From Labilibacter marinus (GTDB lineage Bacteria; Bacteroidota; Bacteroidia; Bacteroidales; Marinilabiliaceae): a stretch of DNA of 54,014 nucleotides. The notes beneath the pieces were generated by a model. The model did no database searches. It was not told the DNA's origin and saw nothing but the letters and a program-made list of their open reading frames with translations. A program made the translations under genes and the position numbers. The DNA lies in assembly GCF_001659685.2 (NCBI RefSeq), contig NZ_LXYE02000043.1, positions 1 through 54,014 on the forward strand, in the 5' to 3' direction. Of the stretch, positions 18,648-27,171 are shown in pieces; the first letter of the stretch is position 1, and the number at the start of each line of letters is the position of its first letter.

Positions 18648-19424
18648 TTAATTATCAAACAATAGGTGCTTCACCGATTTTCCTCCAGAACTGATTTCTT
18701 TTAAGGAGTCAATTCCAATTTGAAGATGCTGTTCTACATACTCTACCGTTACTTTTTTATCGCTTGCATCTGTTTTAATACCAGTTGAAATCATCGGTTG
18801 ATCAGAAACCAATAGCAATGCACCTGCAGGAATTTCGTTTACAAAACCTACTGTAAAAATAGTAGCCGTTTCCATATCAATGGCCATGGCTCTGGTTTTT
18901 TCGAGATAGCGTTTAAAACGCTCATCGTATTCCCAAACTCTTTTATTGGTAGTAAAAACAGTACCTGTCCAATAATCACGAGCATTATCCCTGATGGTGG
19001 TAGATACCGCTCTTTGTAAACTAAAAGCAGGCAACGCAGGAACTTCGGCTGGCAAATAATCGTTCGATGTTCCTTCATTTCGGATAGCCGCTAAAGGAAT
19101 GATTAAATCTCCTAACTGATTTTTCTTTTTCAGTCCGCCACACTTGCCTATAAACAATACTGCTTTGGGCGATATAGCGCTTAATAAATCCATGATAGTT
19201 GCCGCATTAGGGCTTCCCATTCCAAAATTAATGATAGTTACTCCATCGGCACTCGCATTTGGCATATTACTGTCTTCTCCAACAACAGGAACATTATGCC
19301 ATTCTGCAAACAAATCAACATAATGCTGAAAATTAGTCAACAATATATATGGGGTAAAATCTTCTAATTTCCTATTGGTATATCGCGGAAGCCAATTATC
19401 CACAATCTCTTTCTTTGTCTTCAT
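18648..19424 (-). CDS. amn: AMP nucleosidase (short Bacteroidota type)
   Basis: A 258-residue nucleoside phosphorylase-fold enzyme. The fold signature is visible in NFGMGSPNAATIMDLL, the sugar-phosphate site GKCGGLKKKNQLGD, and AIDMETATIFTVGF with VSDQPM near the C-terminus. It corresponds to the catalytic domain of AMP nucleosidase, which hydrolyses AMP to adenine and ribose 5-phosphate; the Bacteroidota version lacks the N-terminal regulatory domain of the E. coli enzyme. A complete Bacteroidota promoter (19485-19514) drives it. A close relative with MTA or nucleoside specificity is the main alternative. Confidence 0.9.
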   Translation of the reverse strand: MKTKKEIVDNWLPRYTNRKLEDFTPYILLTNFQHYVDLFAEWHNVPVVGEDSNMPNASADGVTIINFGMGSPNAATIMDLLSAISPKAVLFIGKCGGLKKKNQLGDLIIPLAAIRNEGTSNDYLPAEVPALPAFSLQRAVSTTIRDNARDYWTGTVFTTNKRVWEYDERFKRYLEKTRAMAIDMETATIFTVGFVNEIPAGALLLVSDQPMISTGIKTDASDKKVTVEYVEQHLQIGIDSLKEISSGGKSVKHLLFDN

Positions 19425-19484
19425 ACTTATATATTTTTACCAAAAATTAAAAGCTATTGTTTTAATTTTCGTTTAAATGTATTA

Positions 19485-19514
19485 CAAAAATAAACTTTTT
19501 CATAAACCGACCAA
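19485..19514 (-). promoter_or_regulatory. Promoter of amn (-7 TATTTTTG, -33 TTG)
   Basis: On the minus strand a TTG (19512-19514) is followed after 19 nt by TATTTTTG (19485-19492). Both elements and their spacing fit the Bacteroidota consensus. The predicted leader is about 55 nt. Confidence 0.7.
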
Positions 19515-19572
19515 TTGGTCTAGTGTTAATTTATCTTTAATCATTATCAATAATAGTGTCCTCTATTTAATA

Positions 19573-19580
19573 TATCTTTG
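19573..19580 (+). promoter_or_regulatory. -7 box overlapping the upstream TTG of the HsdR-N gene
   Basis: TATCTTTG matches TAnnTTTG. Because it covers the TTG at 19578, that codon cannot be the translational start of this transcript, which moves the start to the ATG at 19587 (leaderless) or at 19596. Confidence 0.5.
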
Positions 19581-19586
19581 CATACC

Positions 19587-20054
19587 ATGGACTACATGCA
19601 AGAGCTCAATTTACCTAAATATCAGTTTTCAACCTCCATAACAGAGGGAAAAGTAAAGATTTTTGATCGGATACGAAAAAAGAAAGTAGCACTAACTCCA
19701 GAAGAATGGGTGCGTCAGAATTTTATTGCCTTTTTAATCGAAGAAAAAGGTTTTCCTGCTTCATTAATTGCAATTGAAGCTAAAGTTAATGTAAATGGCC
19801 TATCACAAAGAGCAGATATCGTGGTTTACAATCGACTTGGTCAGGCTATTTTTATCGTAGAATGCAAAGCCCCTTCCGTTAAAATAACACAAGACACGTT
19901 TGCACAGGCTTGTCGATACAACATCATTTTACAGACTCGTGTAATATGTGTTACGAATGGTTTAAACCATTATTGTGCTTTATTAGATAGTTCGGGAACC
20001 CAATATAATTTTTTAGAAGAAATTCCTCTATACGATCAATTGAAAACTAGATAA
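19587..20054 (+). CDS. HsdR N-terminal-domain (restriction-nuclease fold) protein
   Basis: A 155-residue stand-alone HSDR_N_2 protein. It has the PD-(D/E)XK-type core: EEWVRQNFIAFL at about 30, RADIVVYN near 80 (the Asp), and IFIVECKAP near 93 (the ExK), so the nuclease residues appear intact. It resembles the N-terminal domain of type I restriction subunit R but there is no helicase, methylase or specificity gene here, so it is not part of a restriction system in this window. This single-domain form is common in Bacteroidota beside holA, as here, and its role is unknown. Confidence 0.85.
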   Translation: MDYMQELNLPKYQFSTSITEGKVKIFDRIRKKKVALTPEEWVRQNFIAFLIEEKGFPASLIAIEAKVNVNGLSQRADIVVYNRLGQAIFIVECKAPSVKITQDTFAQACRYNIILQTRVICVTNGLNHYCALLDSSGTQYNFLEEIPLYDQLKTR

Positions 20055-20064
20055 GTTTTATACA

Positions 20065-20580
20065 CTAGGAATTTATTAATTGATAGAATCCTTCATCCAC
20101 ATAATTACGACCAACTTTCCGCCACTTTTTTCGGACTCCAGTTTGTTCAAAACCATTTCTTTCAAACAGGCGAATACTTTTCTCATTATTACATGCAACA
20201 GAACAATACAATTGCATTATTCCTAAAGTGTTAAAACAATAATGGATAAACAGTTTTAATGCCTCTGATGCGAAGCCCTGTCCTTCAAAATCTTTATGAA
20301 CCATGATTCCAACCCCTGCCCTATTATGATACGGATCAAAATCAAACAGATCAATCATCCCCAAAGGCTGAGGATGATCTTCTTCTGTTTCTATAATAAG
20401 CTTAAGCTCTTTTGATTGATAAATATCCAAGTTAATGGCTTGGATGTATTGATTTAGTTGGTGTTTTGAAAATGGCTTCAGCGTATCGGAATATACCCAT
20501 AAAGCCATATCATTTTCCCAACGGTATAATACATCAACGTCTTTTGGCTCTATAGCTCTTAAAGCAACATTCTTGCTCAC
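20065..20580 (-). CDS. GNAT family N-acetyltransferase
   Basis: A 171-residue GNAT protein of the RimJ/RimL/SpeG-like branch. LRAIEPKDVDVLYRWEND begins the domain, GVGIMVHKDFEGQGFASEALKL is the acetyl-CoA binding segment (motif A), and CSVACNNEKSIRLFERNGF is motif B. The substrate (protein N-terminus, amino sugar or polyamine) cannot be read. It starts with GTG, 1 nt after the stop of the TPR-PD40 gene upstream, and is therefore translationally linked to it. It converges with the HsdR-N gene with 10 bp between stops. Confidence 0.9.
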   Translation of the reverse strand: MSKNVALRAIEPKDVDVLYRWENDMALWVYSDTLKPFSKHQLNQYIQAINLDIYQSKELKLIIETEEDHPQPLGMIDLFDFDPYHNRAGVGIMVHKDFEGQGFASEALKLFIHYCFNTLGIMQLYCSVACNNEKSIRLFERNGFEQTGVRKKWRKVGRNYVDEGFYQLINS

Positions 20581-20581
20581 C

Positions 20582-22504
20582 TTACTCAGCAGCTTTCATT
20601 TCATCCAACTGCCAGAAATAACGTACAAATGGGTCATCATACCCTGTTGCTTCGTTTACTTCCTGCTTCACTTTTTTGGCGTCTTTAAATGCTTTGAAAC
20701 TACCATATACATATCTATAGTTTCCGTCTTTACACTTATAAACCATTATTTTATTAACATCAAGATTTTTGTACTTATCGTAGTTCTTCAAAGGTTCCTT
20801 TAATGTAACAAACTGAACTGTATATTTTCCACCTACAGCCTTTTCCCCTGTATTAGAGCCTGTATGAATTCCTTCAGTTGGTGTATCTTCTGGTTTCTCT
20901 TCAGGATACAATCCCGTCACAGCAATCTCACCATGGTTATATGATTTTTCTAGGAATGAATAAGTCATATCACGACCAACTGTAATATCTTTATTTAAAG
21001 GTTTAATACTCGCACCTTCATAGCTTATATCATACGATTTATCCGCTTCAAGAATAAGCAGATACTCACCAGAAACTGGATTTGGTCTATACTCTCCAAC
21101 TAACTCTTCCTGACCTTTTTCTTTTACGTTAATGACTACCTCGTCCCAAGGATATTCTCTTCCTGCATTTAACTTTCCTTTTATAACAGCTAGCCTATCA
21201 ATTTCTGGTTCTTCATATTCAATCATATATAAATCAGATCCACCATAGTTTTCTTCAAAACGCGAAGATGCTAAGTAAGCTCTGTTTTCAGCTACTGTCG
21301 GCACAAAAAAGAAATCATCATCAGGCGTATTGATTGGGTAACCCATGTTCACAGGCTCAGACCAACTACTATCCGCATTCATCTGACTAAAAAAGATATC
21401 GAACTTACCCATTGTTTTATGTCCTTCAGAACTAAAAAATAATGTTTTACCATCAGGGTGAATCATCGGCGTTTCCTCATCTAATTCGGTATTAATATCT
21501 GCACCTAAGTTTCTTGGTATTCCCCATTGACCATTAGGCAATTTTCGAACCATGTAAATATCCAAACCACCTTCTCCACCTTTTCTATCACTGGTAAAAA
21601 ACAACACAGATTTATCTGCATTTATCGAAGCGTGCGTTTCGTTATATCGACTATTAATTCCTTCAGGAAGCATAAATGGCTCACTCCATGTTTCTCCATC
21701 AAATTCGCTAACATATAAATTCTGTCCATCAAAATCACTTCTTAACAAATACAACTCTGATCCATCAATAGATAAGCAAACCCCAGACTCGTGCGCATCT
21801 CTTTTTAGAACTGAAGTTACCTCTTCTGCTTCTCCCCAATTATCCCAAATATTAAATGCCGAATAAATTTTCTCTGTAAACTGTCCATCAGGCATTATTT
21901 GTGAGTATGATGACTTTCTTCTAGAAGTAAATAACATGATTGTTTCGTCAGCATCAACTAGTGGACTATGATCATCATAAGTAGAGTTAATATCTTTTCC
22001 TAAGTTATGCACTTCTAACTTAACTGGGTTACTAACTAACTCTATGGCGTTATTCGCGATTTCAATCTCCTTATTAATCGTCGTCTTCAACTGAACTTGT
22101 TCCTCATCAATAAAACCTAAAACTTTATTATAAGTAGCGATGGCCTCATCAAACTTGTATAAAAGTTGATTTGATTTAGCCTGAGACAAGTGCAACTCAA
22201 TACCTATATCGGTATTCCACATATCATCCTCTAACTGAGCAATACCTCTATCAAAGTATGCTACCGCAGAATCCTGCTTTCCAGTATTCTCATAACAATA
22301 CCCTAGATTATAAAGTCCGTTTAAATTATTTGGCTCTTCCTCAAGCACTTTTTTAAACAAAGGTATAGCTTGTTTATAATCTCCATTTTGGGAGAAATTT
22401 ACAGCTCTTCCAAACAGCTTTGGCACACTGGAGCTTTTTTGAGCAGAAATCGAAATTGTTACAAATAAAACAATAAACGTTAATAGATTGGTTTTTAGGA
22501 ACAT
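20582..22504 (-). CDS. TPR-PD40 envelope protein with CRD-like and SPOR-like C-terminus
   Basis: A 640-residue exported protein. After the signal peptide (to about ISAQK) come TPR repeats (about 25-155, for example NLNGLYNLGYCYENTGKQDSA), six or so PD40/WD40-like beta-propeller strands (about 185-420, with repeated FTSDRKGGEGGLDIYMV and FSSEGHKTMGKFDIFF), a carboxypeptidase-regulatory-like beta domain (about 430-515), and a last segment (about 555-635; YTVQFVTL, YRYVYGSFKAFKDAKKV) that resembles a SPOR peptidoglycan-binding domain. The first three parts match PorE-type proteins of the T9SS/gliding machinery, which end in an OmpA domain; here that is replaced. Paralogue of the gene upstream at 22602. 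Confidence 0.82.
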   Translation of the reverse strand: MFLKTNLLTFIVLFVTISISAQKSSSVPKLFGRAVNFSQNGDYKQAIPLFKKVLEEEPNNLNGLYNLGYCYENTGKQDSAVAYFDRGIAQLEDDMWNTDIGIELHLSQAKSNQLLYKFDEAIATYNKVLGFIDEEQVQLKTTINKEIEIANNAIELVSNPVKLEVHNLGKDINSTYDDHSPLVDADETIMLFTSRRKSSYSQIMPDGQFTEKIYSAFNIWDNWGEAEEVTSVLKRDAHESGVCLSIDGSELYLLRSDFDGQNLYVSEFDGETWSEPFMLPEGINSRYNETHASINADKSVLFFTSDRKGGEGGLDIYMVRKLPNGQWGIPRNLGADINTELDEETPMIHPDGKTLFFSSEGHKTMGKFDIFFSQMNADSSWSEPVNMGYPINTPDDDFFFVPTVAENRAYLASSRFEENYGGSDLYMIEYEEPEIDRLAVIKGKLNAGREYPWDEVVINVKEKGQEELVGEYRPNPVSGEYLLILEADKSYDISYEGASIKPLNKDITVGRDMTYSFLEKSYNHGEIAVTGLYPEEKPEDTPTEGIHTGSNTGEKAVGGKYTVQFVTLKEPLKNYDKYKNLDVNKIMVYKCKDGNYRYVYGSFKAFKDAKKVKQEVNEATGYDDPFVRYFWQLDEMKAAE

Positions 22505-22537
22505 TGTTATGAGTTTTCAAAATTTTCAACGAAGGTA

Positions 22538-22545
22538 CAAAAATA
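22538..22545 (-). promoter_or_regulatory. Candidate -7 box for the TPR-PD40 gene at 20582
   Basis: Minus strand reads TATTTTTG, 33 nt upstream of the ATG at 22504, in the 97-bp gap between the two paralogues. It suggests a promoter of its own for the second gene. No -33 TTG at normal spacing. Confidence 0.4.
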
Positions 22546-22601
22546 GCTCAATATAGCACAAAAGCTTTGTATATAACTCTTTAACTTACCTTCATCTTGA
22601 T

Positions 22602-24188
22602 TTAATTATCTTTTTTAAGCACTATTGGATCTAAATAAAATGTATATTTTTTTCGAGCAAAAGACCTACGCGAAGGAATTTTAAAATCCTTTAATACAGA
22701 TTTATATCCATCCATCTCCAGCTCCATATTATATTCTCTGCCTGAAGGAATGATAAAGATATATTTTCCATTATTTGGCGACGGCCTATACACCCCTACC
22801 TTTTCTTTAGTTTTAGCATCATAAACTACAAGCTTAGCATTTTCTGCAGGCTCTCCATCAGGCATAAAAACAAAACCTCCTACAACCGTTAAGGCATTAG
22901 GATGGTCACCAGTAAATTCTATTAAATAAATATCAGAACCTCCAAATCCATCGTCTCTTTTTGAGGCATAATAAACTCTTTGCTCATCAATGGTTGGCGC
23001 AAAAAACAAATCATCAAAAGGCGTATTAATTGGGTATCCTATATTCTCAACACCTCCCCAAGTTCCTTCTTCATCACAAGCAGCCTTAAAGATATCAAAA
23101 CCACCCATAGAGTTATGTCCCTCTGAACTAAAATACAATATACCACCTTTGGGATGAACGTATGGACTCTCCTCATCAAATATAGTATTTACTTCATCTC
23201 CTAGGTTTATAACCTTACCCCATTCGCCACTAGGCAACTTGCTTACTTTATAAATATCCTTACCGCCAAAACCGCCAATTCTGTCACTTGTAAAAAACAA
23301 AGTGTTCCCATCCATCGAAAAAGAAGCATGTGTTTCATTCGCCATGGTATTTATTGGCGATGGCAATTTTTCGAGCTCACCCCACTTATCGTTCTTTAAT
23401 TTGCTGGTATAAATATTCCCAACGATACCATCATTTTGATATATCAACAATGTACCACCATCAGGAGATATTCCTATGGTTGCATTATTACCAGCAGTAT
23501 TAATACCAAGAGCTCGCGTAGTTATCCATTTTTTATCTCTCCACAAAGAATAGTATACATTCTCGTTATATAAACCTCCAGGTTTTTTATACGATACTTC
23601 TGTTTCTCTATTGGAGGTAAACAACAACAAATCCTCCACTACATTAACAATAGGACTGTGCTCATCAAACTCTGTGTTAATAACAGGACCTAGGTTACTT
23701 ATTTTAAACTCTACAGGATTCTTTTTTAATAAGATGGCATTGTTCACGTATCGAATTTCTCTTTCAATTCGTTCAACAGCTTCCATTCTTTTTTCTGGAA
23801 TTTGAGATATCAGATCCTGAAAAGTAGATAATGCTTCTTCAAATTGGAAATTCAGGTGATACGCTTGCCCCAAATAAAAACGTGCCTCAATCGCCTCAAT
23901 ACTATTTTTATCAACTATAGGATATTGCGGAATAGCTTTATTTAAAACTTCAATACTTTGTTTTATTCTAGCCTCCGAAAACAAAAAGCACTCGCCCGCT
24001 TTAAACTGAACAAAAGCATCTTCCGGATATTCTTTCAATAGTACATCATAAATCTCTGATGCATTCTTATAATTCTCGAATTTTAAAAATTCATCAGCCT
24101 TTACAATTTCTTTTTTGTACTCCTTGAGTTGAGCATTTAACTCAACTACAGACAAAAGGAAAAGTAGTACAATCCATATATTCTTCAT
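22602..24188 (-). CDS. TPR-PD40 envelope protein, paralogue of the downstream gene
   Basis: A 528-residue exported protein with signal peptide, TPR-like helices (about 20-150), PD40 beta-propeller (about 185-425, repeated FTSDRIGGFGGKDIY and FSSEGHNSMGGFDIF) and a terminal carboxypeptidase-regulatory-like domain (about 435-520). Alignment by eye with the 640-residue neighbour is continuous from the TPRs through the CRD-like domain, so they arose by tandem duplication. This copy ends soon after the CRD-like domain and has neither an OmpA nor a SPOR-like end. A structural or periplasmic linking role near the T9SS is inferred from PorE resemblance only. Confidence 0.85.
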   Translation of the reverse strand: MKNIWIVLLFLLSVVELNAQLKEYKKEIVKADEFLKFENYKNASEIYDVLLKEYPEDAFVQFKAGECFLFSEARIKQSIEVLNKAIPQYPIVDKNSIEAIEARFYLGQAYHLNFQFEEALSTFQDLISQIPEKRMEAVERIEREIRYVNNAILLKKNPVEFKISNLGPVINTEFDEHSPIVNVVEDLLLFTSNRETEVSYKKPGGLYNENVYYSLWRDKKWITTRALGINTAGNNATIGISPDGGTLLIYQNDGIVGNIYTSKLKNDKWGELEKLPSPINTMANETHASFSMDGNTLFFTSDRIGGFGGKDIYKVSKLPSGEWGKVINLGDEVNTIFDEESPYVHPKGGILYFSSEGHNSMGGFDIFKAACDEEGTWGGVENIGYPINTPFDDLFFAPTIDEQRVYYASKRDDGFGGSDIYLIEFTGDHPNALTVVGGFVFMPDGEPAENAKLVVYDAKTKEKVGVYRPSPNNGKYIFIIPSGREYNMELEMDGYKSVLKDFKIPSRRSFARKKYTFYLDPIVLKKDN

Positions 24189-24337
24189 AAGAACTAATGC
24201 GTTTAATGAACTAAAGTATTAACGACTTAAATCTACTTTAAATAATATAATATAGAAGCCCGTATTACAACTGGAAAGATAATACCTTGAAGCCGTTATA
24301 AAAATATAGAATTGTTTTTATTCTACAATACTTTTTA

Positions 24338-25495
24338 TCAAAGGGTAATTACCTGGCCTTTGGTGTATTTATTATCGCTTCCTATTATTATTTTATGATC
24401 CTCGTCTAAAAACCTATAAGTAAAGCGATCTTTGAAAACGTCCATCACCTCAATCATTTGAGCAAATGTCATCTTATTGATTACAAAAAGCAGTGTTCCA
24501 GAAGTAAGCTGATTAATATCTTCAATAATTTCAAGATTGAACCTTGCTTTTATGGTTTTAATCAAATCTTCTTCTGGCAAATAGCTATTTAGTAGTGTAA
24601 TTCTATTGGGTTCTTGCTCGCTTATTTCACTTGTTGTCAAAAAGCTATGTTTAAAAAAAAATACTATTTTAAACAAGTAAACTCCTAAAAAAATAAAAAG
24701 CTTTAATAATAATCCGTACGACCTTTGAAAATGCTTTTCAGCAAACTGAATCATGGCTTTATAAAACCTATTTACATAGGATTTATCTTTCACCGTTGTT
24801 TCTCCTTTAAAGTGAATAATGGAAGAATCAGAGAAATAAGAATTATAATAACCTGCTTGAATACTTCTATAAGAGAGATCAATATCTTCTCCATACATAA
24901 AAAAATCTTCATCCAATAAACCTATTTCATCGAGCACATCACTTCTAAAACACATAAAAGCACCTGCTAGGATCTCTACACGATTATTCTTCTTTTCGCT
25001 TAAATATCCTTTATGGTATTCACTAAATAATTTAGAATGAGGAAATATACCGGATAAACCTGACATCTTTGAAAAAGAAACCCATGGAGATGGAATTCCT
25101 CTTTTTGACTCTGGAAGAAAAGCACCAGAACCATCAAGCATCCTTATGCCTAAGCCTCCCATTTTAGGTTGCAAATTCATATATTCCATTATCTTAATCA
25201 AAGTATTCTCTGCAATAATGGTATCCGGATTAAGAATAAGAATATACTTGCCTGCAGCCTGCTTTATAGCCTGATTGTTAGCAACAGCAAAACCAGGGTT
25301 ATTTTTATTGGCTATTAATTTACATTGGGGAAATTCTTGACTGACCATTTGTGGACAGCCATCACTTGAATTGTTATCAACTACAAAAACTTCAGCTTTT
25401 ATATTTACGGTAGCCGCAAACACACTCTGAAGTGTTAGTCTTAGAAAATCGACTGCATTATAGCTAACTATGACAATAGAAATATCCAACCGCAA
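24338..25495 (-). CDS. Family 2 glycosyltransferase with C-terminal membrane helix
   Basis: A 385-residue GT-A glycosyltransferase. IVIVSYNAVDFLRLTLQSV opens the fold, VVDNNSSDG is the nucleotide-binding strand, LILNPDTI carries the DXD-like site, and DEDFFMYGEDIDLSYR is the conserved acceptor/catalytic segment. This resembles rhamnosyl-type GT2 enzymes. A hydrophobic helix follows at about 260-285, then a 100-residue soluble tail. The start is a TTG immediately after the TAG of the HAD gene; no ATG is available nearby, and a second TTG two codons later is equally possible. Probably adds a sugar to a surface glycan. Confidence 0.9.
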   Translation of the reverse strand: MRLDISIVIVSYNAVDFLRLTLQSVFAATVNIKAEVFVVDNNSSDGCPQMVSQEFPQCKLIANKNNPGFAVANNQAIKQAAGKYILILNPDTIIAENTLIKIMEYMNLQPKMGGLGIRMLDGSGAFLPESKRGIPSPWVSFSKMSGLSGIFPHSKLFSEYHKGYLSEKKNNRVEILAGAFMCFRSDVLDEIGLLDEDFFMYGEDIDLSYRSIQAGYYNSYFSDSSIIHFKGETTVKDKSYVNRFYKAMIQFAEKHFQRSYGLLLKLFIFLGVYLFKIVFFFKHSFLTTSEISEQEPNRITLLNSYLPEEDLIKTIKARFNLEIIEDINQLTSGTLLFVINKMTFAQMIEVMDVFKDRFTYRFLDEDHKIIIGSDNKYTKGQVITL

Positions 25496-25930
25496 CTAGT
25501 CTCTACAAAATATTGACTTAATAAAATCGCAAAACGGTCTGCGCGAAGCTCGTTCCATTTTACGTTTCATTTTTTCCGTTTCTTCATCAGAACCTAAACC
25601 TAAGTCCTGCCAAACTCTTCCCCAGCCATAAAAACCTCCGACATTTCTATCATCTATAAATAAATCTGCATTTATTTTTCGACTGAATTCGTTCTCGTTA
25701 AAAACCTCTTCAGGATAACTTCTATTCACGGCAAAAAACTCAACCCCATTTTTACGGCAATATTCAACTGCATCGTCTAATTCTTTACCCGATCGGTAGG
25801 TCCATAAAATTAACAAATGACCTGCCTTTTGCATAGCTTTTAAAGTATCAAATGCAAAAAGCATATCCTTTCCTATCGCAGGATATCTATGCTCTACAAC
25901 GGTTCCATCAAAATCTACAGCTATCGTCAT
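25496..25930 (-). CDS. Small HAD phosphatase (BT0820 family)
   Basis: A 144-residue minimal HAD protein: motif I AVDFDGTVVEH at the N-terminus, motif II LLILWTYRSG near 40, and the late FIDDRNVGG for the acidic motif. It has no cap domain. The closest family I recognise is the BT0820-type phosphatase of Bacteroidota, whose natural substrate is not known to me. Its stop codon abuts the GT2 start. Confidence 0.85.
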   Translation of the reverse strand: MTIAVDFDGTVVEHRYPAIGKDMLFAFDTLKAMQKAGHLLILWTYRSGKELDDAVEYCRKNGVEFFAVNRSYPEEVFNENEFSRKINADLFIDDRNVGGFYGWGRVWQDLGLGSDEETEKMKRKMERASRRPFCDFIKSIFCRD

Positions 25931-25954
25931 CTTATATAGTTATTTCTTTTATTC

Positions 25955-26425
25955 TTAACTTAATTGCTCTTGTTCTTCGTCACTTAACTCCAAATCCGAA
26001 ATTATTCGTTGTCTGGTTGGTGCATGTATAATAAACAAAATAAAAACCAACGCAAACATATATAAAAAAGACTTATCTCCAGTAATTAAATATCCAATCA
26101 GGGTTAATAAACCTATCCCCTCCAACATGGCAATTCTAATAATAAAGGCTGTTTTAAACATGTTTATCTTTTTACCCAAATTAAGGTCAACATTTATATG
26201 TTTCATCTTTTTTTGATAAAAAATATGACCTACAGGGATACCAACCAATAAAGCTATAATAATGACAGATTTAATTATATTTTGCTCATCAAATTCGTAA
26301 ATTGACAAAGCTCCCGCTTTAAAAACAAAGTATACTGCAAGTATTGCTGCCGCAGACATCGAACCTAAAATAATCAGATAGATAAGATTAAGTCCTTTAT
26401 ATTGTTGTTTGATTTTCATATCCAT
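25955..26425 (-). CDS. Four-TM membrane protein, hypothetical
   Basis: A 156-residue protein with four predicted membrane helices (about 14-33, 43-63, 90-108 and 114-134) and an acidic tail (LSDEEQEQLS). No family is recognised with confidence. Its ATG overlaps the recR TAA by one base (TAATG), so translation is coupled to recR; small conserved membrane proteins of this kind are often found behind recR in Bacteroidota. Confidence 0.85.
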   Translation of the reverse strand: MDMKIKQQYKGLNLIYLIILGSMSAAAILAVYFVFKAGALSIYEFDEQNIIKSVIIIALLVGIPVGHIFYQKKMKHINVDLNLGKKINMFKTAFIIRIAMLEGIGLLTLIGYLITGDKSFLYMFALVFILFIIHAPTRQRIISDLELSDEEQEQLS

Positions 26426-27045
26426 TATAATGTCTTTTCAAAAGGTAAACGATTTACTAATGATCTTCCTAAAGTAACCTCATCGGTATATTCCAATTCA
26501 TCTCCAATAGAAACTCCACGAGCCAAAGTGGTAATTTTCACCTCTATATCACCAAACTTTCGATACAAATAAAAATTAGTGGTATCGCCTTCCATAGTTG
26601 TAGGTAAAGCAAAAATAAGCTCTTTAATCTTTCCTTCCTCTACCTTTTCAATTAAAGGTTTAAGCATTAAATCATCCGGTCCAATGCCATCCATAGGAGA
26701 AATAACACCACCTAATACGTGATAAATACCAAAATATTGTTGTGTGTTTTCTATGGCCATAACATCCTTAATATTTTCCACCACACACACTGTTTCATGG
26801 TCTCTCTTGGGGCTAGCACAAATATCACATAGCTCTGCATCCGAAATATTGTAACACGATTTACAATAAACAATTTCCTCTCTCAACCTACGTAAAGAAT
26901 CTGCAAAACGTAGAACGTCATTCTTTTCCTGCTTAAGCAGAAATAAAACCAAACGCAAAGCTGTTTTTTTACCTACACCTGGTAGTTGAGAAAACTCTTT
27001 AACTGCACTTTCAAGTATTTGCGATGGATAACTTTCCGAGTTCAT
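26425..27045 (-). CDS. recR: Recombination protein RecR
   Basis: A 206-residue RecR of normal length: helix-hairpin-helix ([19 protein letters not shown], near 20), a four-cysteine zinc finger ([16 protein letters not shown], 58-73) and a Toprim domain starting [13 protein letters not shown] with the [14 protein letters not shown] loop. It acts with RecO and RecF to load RecA at gaps. A TAACTTTG -7 box on this strand (27067-27074) gives a leader of about 15-20 nt. Confidence 0.97.
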   Translation of the reverse strand: MNSESYPSQILESAVKEFSQLPGVGKKTALRLVLFLLKQEKNDVLRFADSLRRLREEIVYCKSCYNISDAELCDICASPKRDHETVCVVENIKDVMAIENTQQYFGIYHVLGGVISPMDGIGPDDLMLKPLIEKVEEGKIKELIFALPTTMEGDTTNFYLYRKFGDIEVKITTLARGVSIGDELEYTDEVTLGRSLVNRLPFEKTL

Positions 27046-27066
27046 CTTTTAGTCATTAAAAACGCC

Positions 27067-27074
27067 CAAAGTTA
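27067..27074 (-). promoter_or_regulatory. Candidate -7 box of recR
   Basis: Minus strand reads TAACTTTG, matching TAnnTTTG, 21 nt upstream of the recR ATG. Confidence 0.45.
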
Positions 27075-27138
27075 AAAAAATAATCAAGCAAGGAAGACAT
27101 TCAGAAATCATAGATTAATTAAGATTGCTTTGTTTTTA

Positions 27139-27146
27139 TATATTTG
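27139..27146 (+). promoter_or_regulatory. Candidate -7 box of the symporter gene; decides its start
   Basis: TATATTTG matches TAnnTTTG. It lies downstream of a possible TTG start at 27130 and 25 nt before the ATG at 27172, so the ATG is the likely translational start. Confidence 0.5.
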
Positions 27147-27171
27147 CTTCTCAACAAACACAAATTATCCA

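Noticed and set aside
19587-20054. Type I restriction-modification system
   Set aside because: Only the HsdR N-terminal domain is present; no helicase, methyltransferase or specificity gene lies in the window.
20043-20059. 6-bp hairpin AAAACT/AGTTTT at the end of the HsdR-N gene
   Set aside because: Too short and AT-rich to be called a terminator, although it sits at a convergent junction.
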